Notes: a model not told the origin generated them from the letters alone. Shown: positions 1-6,478, counted from the stretch's first letter. The stretch: DNA of 6,799 nucleotides from Chryseobacterium gleum (GCA_943326315.2 CALPSU020000137.1:1-6799), one strand, 5' to 3'. Numbers and translations: made by a program.

Positions 1-757
1 AACAATGGTACTTGCTGTTGAAGCAGGACATAGAATGGACAGAAAAGGTGTTACAAAATGGATGATTGCTACTATTATTGGTGGTTTCTTTTTCGTTGGT
101 TCTCAAGCATGGGAATGGAGTCACTTTATCCATGGTTCAGAATTCGGTAAAGTTGAATTATCTGATGGATCTCAAGCAATTGTAAAAGGTCACTTTGGTG
201 AATTACAAAACTTCACAGTTATTGAAGCTGGTGATCACTACAAAAAAGGAGCTGTCGTTAAAGATGAATTCGAAGGAGATTTAATGCATCAATATCAACA
301 TGCTGTTGAACATGGGGATATTGAAAAAGGTATTATTAGATTACACGATGGTTCATTAGCGAAAGTAAATAAAGCTGCTGATAAACACATGAAATTAGTA
401 ATTAAGAAAAATGGTAGCACCCATAAAACTGGTGAAACTATTGAAGGTGCTGAAGCAAGTGAATTATATTATGAGTCTATTAATTCTGGAGACGCTCATA
501 AAGTTATTTATGGAGCTAATTTAAAAGAAAATGAATATGGTCCTCAACAATATGGTCATTTCTTTTTCTTTATAACTGGTTTTCATGGTTTTCACGTATT
601 CTCAGGTGTTTGTTTTAATATCATTATTTTATTAGGTGTTTTAAAAGGAACTTACCACAAAAGAGGTCACTACGAAATGGTTGAAAAAACTGGATTATAC
701 TGGCATTTTGTCGATTTAGTTTGGGTATTTGTATTTACATTCTTCTATCTTGTTTAA
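1..757 (+). CDS. Cytochrome c oxidase subunit III, 5'-truncated by the window edge
   Basis: This is subunit III of a haem-copper cytochrome c oxidase in the inner membrane. The reading frame is open to the window edge, and the first visible Met (base 5) lies inside a conserved helix end, so the true start is upstream. Numbering from that Met, residues 17-43 form a helix ending in the SQAWEW motif, residues 184-213 carry TGFHGFHVFSG, and residues 230-250 carry YWHFVDLVWVF, which matches the family's C-terminal signature. By comparison with mitochondrial subunit III these are helices 5, 6 and 7. Between helices 5 and 6 lies a hydrophilic insertion of about 130 residues (45-178) where the mitochondrial protein has only a few. 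This insertion contains two related segments of about 39 residues. The gene is followed after 22 bp by subunit IV. The family assignment is secure; the role of the insertion is unknown. Confidence 0.93.
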   Translation, partial: TMVLAVEAGHRMDRKGVTKWMIATIIGGFFFVGSQAWEWSHFIHGSEFGKVELSDGSQAIVKGHFGELQNFTVIEAGDHYKKGAVVKDEFEGDLMHQYQHAVEHGDIEKGIIRLHDGSLAKVNKAADKHMKLVIKKNGSTHKTGETIEGAEASELYYESINSGDAHKVIYGANLKENEYGPQQYGHFFFFITGFHGFHVFSGVCFNIIILLGVLKGTYHKRGHYEMVEKTGLYWHFVDLVWVFVFTFFYLV

Positions 758-779
758 TTAATTTTTAAAAAAATCTATC

Positions 780-1148
780 ATGGAAAGAGATGATATTATA
801 GAATATTCTTTAGAAGCACATCATAGCGAAGAAGAAGGAGTTCAGAAACGTAAAACCATTTGGAAAGTAACAGCTATATTAACAGCAATTACAATTTTTG
901 AGGTTTTTTGTGGGGCTGTTATAAAACAAAATAGTGATTATTGGACATTTTTTAAATGGACATTCATTTGTTTAACGCTTTTTAAAGCTGGATATATTGT
1001 TTTATCTTTTATGCACTTAGGTCATGAAAAAAAATCATTGAAATATATAGTTTTGGTTCCTTACATAATCTTTATTATTTATTTAATTTTCATTGCCTTG
1101 ACAGAATCAACTGCTGTTAAAGCTGCTTTGGAAAAATACGGAGTTTAA
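780..1148 (+). CDS. Cytochrome c oxidase subunit IV (prokaryotic COX4 family)
   Basis: This small accessory membrane subunit of the aa3-type oxidase has 122 residues. It has a charged cytoplasmic-looking N-terminus (1-27, rich in Glu and His) and three predicted membrane helices at about 28-48, 57-80 and 87-108. The segment FKAGYIVLSFMHLGHE at 68-83 matches the usual family signature around helix 2 (a KA...FMHL pattern). The length is normal for the family. The start at 780 follows subunit III by 22 bp and has only an A-rich upstream stretch rather than a Shine-Dalgarno sequence, as is common in Bacteroidota. Its place directly after subunit III is the standard arrangement. Confidence 0.9.
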   Translation: MERDDIIEYSLEAHHSEEEGVQKRKTIWKVTAILTAITIFEVFCGAVIKQNSDYWTFFKWTFICLTLFKAGYIVLSFMHLGHEKKSLKYIVLVPYIIFIIYLIFIALTESTAVKAALEKYGV

Positions 1149-1165
1149 TAATTTATTTTCCTATA

Positions 1166-1849
1166 ATGGCAAAAAATACGAATGCCGGTAAAAGTAAAAT
1201 TGTAGCAATACTTATTTTAGTTTTACCGGCTTTTTTGTTGGTTTTTCTATCAACAAGAGGTTGTAATCATAAGTTTAAAGAATTGCCTAATTATGGTAAA
1301 GCTGTTGACTATCATTTTGAAGATGGTCTAGGTAAAAACTATTCTTCGAAAGATTTTAAAGGTAAGGTTGTTGTAATAACTACTTTACAAAAAACTTGTC
1401 CAGATAGTTGTGCTGTATCTATGTGGCATTTAGATCAGGCTATTTATCAGCATATTCGTAAGAATAAAAAGAAATTGAAATTAGTTAAGTTAATTTCTTT
1501 TGTAACGGATGGTAAAGGAAATCCCGTAGATGATGTTTCAACGTTAACAGAATCATTAAAAGATAATGTAGAAGGTTATGATCCAAGCATTTGGTTTTTA
1601 GCAAAAGGTAACGCTAAAGAAGTTTATAATTTTAAATACAATAAACAAACTTTGCTTAAAAAAGGTAAAGATTATTTTGGTGGAGAAGCATATACTGAGT
1701 TAATGTTATTATTAGATAAACAAAACAATCTAAGAATGGTTAATAGAGGTACTTCAGAAGGCACAATTCGAAGAATGTACCAACATATAGCATTACTTCA
1801 AAAACAATATGATAAAGCACGTAAAAATGCATTAGAGACTAAAAAATGA
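1166..1849 (+). CDS. SCO-like membrane-anchored thioredoxin-fold protein lacking the distal His
   Basis: This 227-residue protein has an uncleaved-looking N-terminal membrane anchor (about 11-29) followed by a periplasmic thioredoxin-like domain. The strand KVVVITTLQKTCPDSC places a CxxxC pair at C78 and C82, the copper/redox motif position of SCO1/SenC proteins. In canonical SCO proteins a distal histidine completes the copper site. Aligned with the downstream gene product (YAHTAAFALVDKDG), the matching segment here is EAYTELMLLLDKQN and the His is replaced by Tyr176. This suggests altered copper binding or a thiol-disulfide role, for example reducing the other SCO or the CuA cysteines, but that is inference. 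The C-terminus is a basic amphipathic extension. Its stop overlaps the next start by 4 bp (ATGA), indicating translational coupling. Some databases may list it only as a hypothetical protein. Confidence 0.78.
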   Translation: MAKNTNAGKSKIVAILILVLPAFLLVFLSTRGCNHKFKELPNYGKAVDYHFEDGLGKNYSSKDFKGKVVVITTLQKTCPDSCAVSMWHLDQAIYQHIRKNKKKLKLVKLISFVTDGKGNPVDDVSTLTESLKDNVEGYDPSIWFLAKGNAKEVYNFKYNKQTLLKKGKDYFGGEAYTELMLLLDKQNNLRMVNRGTSEGTIRRMYQHIALLQKQYDKARKNALETKK

Positions 1850-2499
1850 AATTACTAATTCCTTTCATTTTATTGATCACGCTGATTTCTTGTAATCATT
1901 CGGAAAAGAAATCAAGAGTTTTACCTTTTGTTGGTAATTATGACATTGTTTATTCAATGGTAAATGGAAAAGAAGTTGCAGATACGGTTTATCCCAAGAT
2001 GATTGATTTTTCGTATTTAAATCAAGATTCTTTACTGATACATTCTTCTGAAATGAAAGGTAAGATTTGGATTGCCGATTTCTTTTTCACCAGTTGTCCA
2101 ACAATTTGTCCAAAAATGACTGAGCAAATGAAACGATTAAATGGAATGACAAAAGACATAAATGAACATATTCAGTATATGTCATTCTCTATCAATCCAA
2201 AATACGATACGCCTGAACAACTAAGAAAATACATTCAAGTTCATAAAATTAATGCAAAAAACTGGCAATTTTTTACCGGAAATGAAGCTAGAACTCACGA
2301 TTTAGGTATTAATAACTTTCAAATATTTGCTGGTCAAGATGCTTCTGCTGCTGGGGGATATGCACATACTGCTGCATTTGCTTTGGTAGATAAAGATGGC
2401 TATGTTAGAGGTGTATACTTGGGTACTGATCCCAAAGAAGTCAATAAATTAGAAAAAGATTTACGTAAATTACTAAAATATGAATACGCAATTAACTGA
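1846..2499 (+). CDS. SCO1/SenC family copper chaperone lipoprotein
   Basis: This is a 217-residue SCO family protein, expected to deliver copper to, or reduce the thiols of, the CuA site of cytochrome oxidase subunit II. It starts with a lipoprotein signal peptide whose lipobox is LISC, with the acylated cysteine at C16, so it should be anchored to a membrane on the periplasmic side. The CxxxC motif TSCPTICPKM gives C84 and C88, and the distal histidine is H174 in YAHTAAFALVDKDG, so all three canonical copper ligands are present. The length and the VDKDG-x-VRGVYLGT segment fit the family. It overlaps the upstream SCO-like gene by 4 bp and the downstream DUF420 gene by 20 bp, so translation is probably coupled along this part of the operon. 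Confidence 0.92.
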   Translation: MKLLIPFILLITLISCNHSEKKSRVLPFVGNYDIVYSMVNGKEVADTVYPKMIDFSYLNQDSLLIHSSEMKGKIWIADFFFTSCPTICPKMTEQMKRLNGMTKDINEHIQYMSFSINPKYDTPEQLRKYIQVHKINAKNWQFFTGNEARTHDLGINNFQIFAGQDASAAGGYAHTAAFALVDKDGYVRGVYLGTDPKEVNKLEKDLRKLLKYEYAIN

Positions 2500-3019
2500 C
2501 CCGAAAAAATTAAAAACAGCAAAAATTTCTATTTACACAGCTTCAATTGCTATTCCATTAGTTGTAGCTATTCTTTTTGGTGTAAAAATTCCTGGAGTTA
2601 ATCTAAATTTCTTGCCTAAATTTTACGCTACAATAAATGGTGTTACAGCAGTTTATTTGCTTTTCGCTTTAGTCGCAATAAAAAGAAAGAATCAAGTTGC
2701 GCACAGACGATATATTCGCCTTTCATTGTTATTGTCTTTAATATTTTTAGCTTGTTATGTAGCTTATCACATGACAAGTGACCCGACAACATATGGAGGT
2801 GATTTTAAAGGAATTTATTATACTTTACTAATTTCTCATATTTTATTAAGTATAATAGTTGTTCCTATCGTTCTATTCACCTATCTATTTGCTTGGCAAG
2901 GTAATTTTGAAAAACATAAAAAATGGACACGTTTCGCTTGGCCAATTTGGTTTTATGTTGCAGTAACGGGTGTTATTGTTTATTGGATGATTGCTCCTTA
3001 TTATTCTTTTGTTTCCTGA
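2480..3019 (+). CDS. DUF420 family membrane protein, probable cytochrome oxidase assembly factor
   Basis: This 179-residue integral membrane protein has five predicted helices at about 15-34, 45-66, 79-98, 112-136 and 151-172. Histidines at or near helix ends (H75, H97, H120, H146) match the pattern of conserved His residues in DUF420 proteins. Characterised Firmicute relatives of this family (the YozB/CtaM group) are needed for maturation of aa3-type oxidases. The position directly after a SCO gene in an oxidase operon supports the same role here. The ATG lies 20 bp inside the end of the SCO gene; the first helix follows closely, and a later start would cut into it, so this start is preferred. 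A direct role in haem or copper insertion is inferred from family and context only. Confidence 0.85.
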   Translation: MNTQLTDPKKLKTAKISIYTASIAIPLVVAILFGVKIPGVNLNFLPKFYATINGVTAVYLLFALVAIKRKNQVAHRRYIRLSLLLSLIFLACYVAYHMTSDPTTYGGDFKGIYYTLLISHILLSIIVVPIVLFTYLFAWQGNFEKHKKWTRFAWPIWFYVAVTGVIVYWMIAPYYSFVS

Positions 3020-3049
3020 TTTTAGTAGTGTTGTTTTATATAAAGTGAA

Positions 3050-3916
3050 ATGATTAACTACAATCCAAAAAGTTGGTTGCATATGATTTTTGCTCTTCAA
3101 AAGAGTGATACATTGAGAATGCTTTGGAAAGAAATTATATATATTGGTGCTTTCACATTATTTATTGCTTTTTTAGTTCTTCATTTTTTTCCTACAGCTG
3201 TAATACTTGAAAAATTAATTTCTGTTTATTCGTTAGTTGGTTTTGTTATATCACTCCTTTTAATATTCAGAACCAATACTGCTTATGATAGATGGTGGGA
3301 GGGAAGAAAAAAATGGGGTGAAATGGTTAATGATACTCGCAATTTATCGGTTAAATTAGCCGCTATTTTAACCGATAAAGAAGACCGAGATTTCTTTATG
3401 AGAATGATTCCAAACTTTGTGTTTTCTGCTAAAGAACATTTAAGAAAAGGAGTTAAATTTGATGAATTAGAAATATTAGAAAGTGAAATACAATTTATAA
3501 AAGAAAAAGTTCACAAGCCTTTAGCAATTTCTCAGTTAATCTATCAACGTTTAATTGATCTAAAAAAGAAAGGAACTATTTCAGAACAAGAATTTATCAT
3601 TTTAGATAAAAATTGCAATAAATTTATGGATAGTTTGGGTGCTTGTGAACGCATTAAAAACACTCCTATTCCTTTTTCTTATAGTTTATTTATTAAGAAA
3701 TTTATTTTCATTTACGTTACAACTTTACCATTAGCATTTGTAACCATTTTCGGTTATTTTTCTGCCTTAATTGCAACTTTTATATTTTATGTATTGGTTA
3801 GTATTGAAGTGTTAGCTGAAGAAATAGAAGATCCGTTTGGAAAAGATGATAATGATTTACCAACAGATTTTTTGTGTGATCGAATAAGAAGTACCACCAA
3901 AGAAGTTTTTAGGTAA
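3050..3916 (+). CDS. Bestrophin-family (RFP-TM / UPF0187, YneE-like) ion channel
   Basis: This 288-residue protein belongs to the bacterial bestrophin family, which forms pentameric inner-membrane channels. The signature FRTNTAYDRWWEGRKKWG is at 73-90, followed by a further conserved stretch through NDTRNL at 94-99. ACERIKNTPIPFSY is at 198-211 and EEIEDPFGKDDNDLP at 257-271. Predicted helices lie at about 28-47, 55-73, 212-235 and 236-255, with a long cytoplasmic helical segment between the pairs. The length is close to the usual 280-300. Ion selectivity cannot be read from the sequence: animal homologues conduct chloride, and a characterised Klebsiella homologue is cation-selective. It starts 30 bp after the DUF420 gene with no obvious promoter or terminator between, so it probably belongs to the oxidase operon's transcript, and it ends 5 bp from a convergent gene. 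Confidence 0.9.
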   Translation: MINYNPKSWLHMIFALQKSDTLRMLWKEIIYIGAFTLFIAFLVLHFFPTAVILEKLISVYSLVGFVISLLLIFRTNTAYDRWWEGRKKWGEMVNDTRNLSVKLAAILTDKEDRDFFMRMIPNFVFSAKEHLRKGVKFDELEILESEIQFIKEKVHKPLAISQLIYQRLIDLKKKGTISEQEFIILDKNCNKFMDSLGACERIKNTPIPFSYSLFIKKFIFIYVTTLPLAFVTIFGYFSALIATFIFYVLVSIEVLAEEIEDPFGKDDNDLPTDFLCDRIRSTTKEVFR

Positions 3917-3921
3917 TTTTT

Positions 3922-4245
3922 TTATAAACATTTTAATATAGCCTCATTCTTCATACCTTTTGAGTCTAAGAATTCAACAAATCCTTTTAATTTTAGTTTG
4001 ATTTCTTTTGGTTGCCAATCGGATAGCCCATCCCATTTGACATGTGCTAAAAATTTCGTTGTTGCATGAGCAACACTTATATCTTCAAAGCATGTGTAAT
4101 TCGTAAAATTGTGAATGTGTTTTACAAAAAGATTTGCAACTCTTAGATTGCCATTTATTGCCCCTAATACGAGTTTTTGATCAACTAAGTGCAGCTTATA
4201 TTCTTCTATATATTGAAGAAGCATAGTATGAAAAGATTCTTTCAT
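3922..4245 (-). CDS. Hypothetical protein, 107 residues, last gene of the ORF6N/DUF3754 cluster
   Basis: I do not recognise this protein. The chosen start (ATG at 4245-4243, protein beginning MKESFHTMLLQYIEEYK) lies 4 bp after the stop of the DUF3754 gene, with an AGAGAAA stretch just upstream. An alternative in-frame ATG at 4296 would give 124 residues but would overlap the upstream gene by 47 bp. The predicted protein is soluble, with no signal peptide or membrane segment. It looks mostly helical, with some aromatic residues (HVKWDGLSDWQ) and a single Cys in each of two places. The close spacing points to co-expression with the DUF3754 protein and perhaps a shared role, which is inference. 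Its stop lies 5 bp from the convergent bestrophin stop. Confidence 0.65.
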   Translation of the reverse strand: MKESFHTMLLQYIEEYKLHLVDQKLVLGAINGNLRVANLFVKHIHNFTNYTCFEDISVAHATTKFLAHVKWDGLSDWQPKEIKLKLKGFVEFLDSKGMKNEAILKCL

Positions 4246-4249
4246 TTCT

Positions 4250-5485
4250 CTAGCTTTTCTCTTGGTTATAATTAAAAATCCCGTCCCACAATTCATCTAC
4301 TCGAATAAGTGCATCGTTTAAATTCAAAACCGTCCATTTTCCGTTTTCTTCTGATCCTATTCCAATGCTTTTAAGTTTAAATAAGGCATCTTCAACGTCA
4401 AAATCTAGTTGCATTTGGAATTCATCTAAAAACCATTTTTCAATTTGATTATCTAATTCTTCCGCTGTTAAAGGATCTTTACTTTTATTTAAAAATGCGT
4501 AAGCTAAAATTGTTTCTTTTAATTCTTCTTCTTCGGAAGTATCTATTAATGCAGGAAATACACTACTATTATTACCTAAATTCTTAAAATATAAACTGTC
4601 TGAAAGCAATTTTGAGAACTTGATTTTCTTACTTATATAGTTATTGTATTGTCTTAACAAATATGCTCCTAGTATTCCAAGCGCTATTAATCCTTGAATT
4701 AACGATGCTTTACTATTACTTATATTTAATACTTCTCCTGATTTATATGCTGCATACATTACAACTATAGATGGGATTACTTTTGCTGTTAGTAATGATA
4801 TTCCCCCGGCTAATCCTGGAATCCATAAAAGTAGTTTGTCTTTCAACGACATTTTAGGAACGGCATTCGGGAAAATTGTTTCTAAATCGTTTTTAGGGAC
4901 TTTCTTGAATATTTTCACAATCGCACATCCAGGTGAAAATGGAAGTTTATCTACCTTTATCTTTTGATTTTCAAAATAATTTTGATCTTTGTATTTGATG
5001 TAAATAACTACGAAGTCATAATATTCTAGAACTATCTCATTCTCCCAAAAGATATAGCGTTTTACTTTTTCTGTTGTTGTATGGTGACCTCTAGCGTATA
5101 CCGAATATTCTTCGAAATCGTCGAAATTAATTTTCAATTGTAAACCAACTAAATCAGCATTTTCAATCGCTTCATTTAATACTATTTGATCAATTTCATT
5201 ATAATTTGCACGGTCCAAAACCTGATTTAAGGTTTGTTTGAATTCTTTTAAATCGCTTTTATCGCTGTATTCTTCTCGTTCATGCTCTAATTTATCCGGG
5301 TCAAAAGCAGCGTAATTTCGTTTAATTTTTTGAATTAAATTAAAGCCTTGATCGTGAAAGTAATGTTCTAAAATTTCAAATAACTTTTCAAATTTCCCTT
5401 TTTCAATTTCTGAAAAGGAATTCAAAGCTATTTGTTTCTCAAGTAAAATATCTTTGTCGAAAGGGATGTATTGTTCGATTTTCAT
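4250..5485 (-). CDS. DUF3754 (TMEM143-like) membrane protein
   Basis: This 411-residue protein matches DUF3754, a family found in bacteria and in the mitochondrial protein TMEM143, of unknown biochemical function. The recognisable core begins at VYARG (129-133) and continues through IVKIFKKVPKNDLETIFPN (189-207). It then runs through KMSLKDKLLLWIPGLAGG (211-228), two predicted membrane helices (about 218-246 and 259-277), and KNLGNNSSVFPALIDTSEEE (301-320) with ETILAYAFL (324-332). The N-terminal 125 residues are helical and charged. The C-terminal 60 residues resemble a small winged-helix-like region ending in KWTVLNLNDALIRVDELWD, but that reading is tentative. The start lies 3 bp after the ORF6N gene stop and the downstream gene follows after 4 bp, so this is a tightly packed operon. 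The family call is by motif recognition; function is not established. Confidence 0.82.
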   Translation of the reverse strand: MKIEQYIPFDKDILLEKQIALNSFSEIEKGKFEKLFEILEHYFHDQGFNLIQKIKRNYAAFDPDKLEHEREEYSDKSDLKEFKQTLNQVLDRANYNEIDQIVLNEAIENADLVGLQLKINFDDFEEYSVYARGHHTTTEKVKRYIFWENEIVLEYYDFVVIYIKYKDQNYFENQKIKVDKLPFSPGCAIVKIFKKVPKNDLETIFPNAVPKMSLKDKLLLWIPGLAGGISLLTAKVIPSIVVMYAAYKSGEVLNISNSKASLIQGLIALGILGAYLLRQYNNYISKKIKFSKLLSDSLYFKNLGNNSSVFPALIDTSEEEELKETILAYAFLNKSKDPLTAEELDNQIEKWFLDEFQMQLDFDVEDALFKLKSIGIGSEENGKWTVLNLNDALIRVDELWDGIFNYNQEKS

Positions 5486-5488
5486 TTT

Positions 5489-6028
5489 TTAAAAATCTTT
5501 ATTATTGTTTTTAGTTTTAAAACCTACTTCTTTTCTAGGTGTTTTTGATTGTTCTACAAATTGCATTAAATAGTTATAAATCATATCAATTCTATCATCC
5601 TGACCATCTATTGTTTTGCTCATTTTTTCCAATTGCAATAATATGTCCGTGTGAGTTAAAAGCATTTCTCGTATTTTCACAAAAACCTCGATAATCTTTA
5701 TACTAATTTGAACAGCTCTTTCACTTTTAAGTACGTTAGATAATTGTAACACTCCATGTTCGGTAAATACATATGGTAATGCACCACCTAAGTGTTGTTT
5801 TGAAGGTATCGCATTTTGCGATACCATTGATTCAACCTCTTTTTCTGTAAGTTGGAACATGAAGGTGTCAGGAAATCGATTATTATTTCTCTTTACTTGT
5901 TCTCTTAATCTAATTGCTTTTATATCATAAAGTTCTGCTAAATCTCTATCTAGCATTACTTTTTGTTTTCTAATTTGATAAATTTTACCAACGATAACTT
6001 CGTCTGGGATAATGAATAATTCACTCAT
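5489..6028 (-). CDS. ORF6N-domain DNA-binding protein (phage-type)
   Basis: This 179-residue protein carries an N-terminal ORF6N domain (about residues 8-95). The domain shows the typical VMLDRDLAELYDIKAIRLREQ block (24-44) followed by VKRNNNRFPDTFMFQLTEKE (45-64) and PYVFTEHGVLQLSNVL (85-100). ORF6N domains occur in phage and mobile-element proteins alongside BRO-N, KilA-N and ANT domains and are thought to bind DNA. Residues 105-160 are predicted helical with likely coiled-coil character, and the tail is basic and rich in Lys and Asn (163-178). Such proteins are common as single genes in Bacteroidota chromosomes. Here the gene sits 37 bp after a small lysine-rich gene and 3 bp before the DUF3754 gene. 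A transcriptional regulator of its own operon is a reasonable inference but is not shown. Confidence 0.85.
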   Translation of the reverse strand: MSELFIIPDEVIVGKIYQIRKQKVMLDRDLAELYDIKAIRLREQVKRNNNRFPDTFMFQLTEKEVESMVSQNAIPSKQHLGGALPYVFTEHGVLQLSNVLKSERAVQISIKIIEVFVKIREMLLTHTDILLQLEKMSKTIDGQDDRIDMIYNYLMQFVEQSKTPRKEVGFKTKNNNKDF

Positions 6029-6065
6029 TTTTATGATTTGATGGTTTATTTCGACTTCTAATAAT

Positions 6066-6242
6066 TCATTTTGAGATTTTAAAAATCTGTTTTGCTTTTT
6101 TTATTTCTAATGCAATTGTTTTTTCTAATGATTTTTGAGATTTTTTGGCACTTGATTTTGCTTCTTGAACAACTTCTTTCATTAATTTAAACAATTGTTT
6201 ATCTGTTGGTTCTTCAGTACTTGTTAAAATTGAAGTTCTCAT
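6066..6242 (-). CDS. Small lysine-rich hypothetical protein, 58 residues
   Basis: This short open frame (ATG at 6242-6240, TGA at 6068-6066) encodes a 58-residue protein beginning MRTSILTSTEEPTDKQLFKL and ending KQIFKISK. It is lysine-rich, cysteine-free and predicted to be almost entirely one or two amphipathic helices. A promoter-like -7 box lies about 28 bp upstream of the start, and the ORF6N gene follows after 37 bp, so it is probably the first gene of the minus-strand operon. Support for it being real is its well-placed start, its promoter context, its balanced protein composition and its fit between promoter and ORF6N gene. I do not recognise a family. It might be a small partner of the ORF6N protein or a leader-type gene. 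Confidence 0.6.
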   Translation of the reverse strand: MRTSILTSTEEPTDKQLFKLMKEVVQEAKSSAKKSQKSLEKTIALEIKKAKQIFKISK

Positions 6243-6270
6243 ATAATTATTATTTTAAATCGTTCTCAAA

Positions 6271-6278
6271 CAAATATA
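6271..6278 (-). promoter_or_regulatory. Probable Bacteroidota-type -7 promoter element for the minus-strand operon
   Basis: Read on the minus strand, this is TATATTTG, an exact match to the TAnnTTTG -7 consensus of Bacteroidota sigma-A promoters. It would place transcription start near 6264 with a leader of about 22 nt before the 58-residue gene. No clear TTG-type -33 element is visible at the usual spacing (nearby bases read AATTTTC), so the promoter would be weak or activator-dependent. Confidence 0.55.
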
Positions 6279-6289
6279 CTGAATTCAGT
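6278..6289. promoter_or_regulatory. Perfect 12-bp palindrome abutting the -7 box (candidate operator)
   Basis: ACTGAATTCAGT is a perfect dyad. It shares its first base with the predicted -7 box and lies in the -7/-33 spacer on the minus strand, where a repressor would block RNA polymerase. The regulator is unknown; the ORF6N protein encoded downstream is one candidate. The call rests on symmetry and position only. Confidence 0.35.
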
Positions 6290-6332
6290 TTATGAAAATT
6301 TATTAAAATCAATATATCTTTTAAATTTCATT

Positions 6333-6375
6333 TCTTATGGTAAATAAAACATCAAATTTTTCTTTTATCATAAGA
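6333..6375. repeat. AT-rich inverted repeat (12-bp arms)
   Basis: The arms are TCTTATGGTAAA (6333-6344) and TTTATCATAAGA (6364-6375), complementary at 11 of 12 positions with the remaining one a G-T wobble, separated by 19 bp. The right arm also fits a shorter competing hairpin, TTTATC-ATAA-GATAAA (6364-6379). The sequence ATAAGATAAAG from this right side recurs at 6449-6459. It could be a regulator site or a weak RNA structure; no T-tract placement makes it a convincing terminator. Confidence 0.35.
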
Positions 6376-6433
6376 TAAAGAAAACTTTTGTGTTTATAAG
6401 CAAATTCATTTTCTGTAATAAATATGAATTTTA

Positions 6434-6445
6434 GGAAAATTTTCC
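6434..6445. repeat. Perfect 12-bp palindrome GGAAAATTTTCC
   Basis: This is a symmetric site in the gene-free stretch between the two minus-strand transcription units. It could be a binding site, but in DNA this AT-rich, 12-bp palindromes also arise by chance. It lies about 190 bp upstream of the first gene of the operon, farther than a usual operator. Confidence 0.25.
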
Positions 6446-6478
6446 ATAATAAGATAAAGGTTTTATTTTATGAATTGT

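Noticed and set aside
5..7. ATG at base 5 as the true start of subunit III
   Set aside because: The frame is open to the window edge, and this Met lies in a conserved helix end that in the family is preceded by further helices, so the gene is truncated by the window.
2885..3100. A 71-codon open frame on the minus strand across the end of the DUF420 gene and the start of the bestrophin gene
   Set aside because: It is antisense to two well-supported genes, has no recognisable domain and no promoter; it is a shadow frame.
3917..3945. Bidirectional terminator between the convergent bestrophin and 107-residue genes
   Set aside because: A T-rich stretch is present but I find no hairpin next to it, and the genes are only 5 bp apart.
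4246..4296. Longer N-terminus for the 107-residue protein starting at 4296
   Set aside because: It would overlap the DUF3754 gene by 47 bp and its extra residues come from the other gene's conserved C-terminal coding sequence; the start at 4245 has purine-rich upstream sequence and 4-bp spacing.
6074..6088. AGATTTT-A-AAAATCT inverted repeat at the end of the small gene
   Set aside because: It lies within lysine- and phenylalanine-coding AT-rich sequence and has almost no loop; it is probably chance.
5489..6242. Toxin-antitoxin pair formed by the 58-residue protein and the ORF6N protein
   Set aside because: The size and order are suggestive, but neither protein shows a known toxin or antitoxin motif, and ORF6N proteins are not established toxins.
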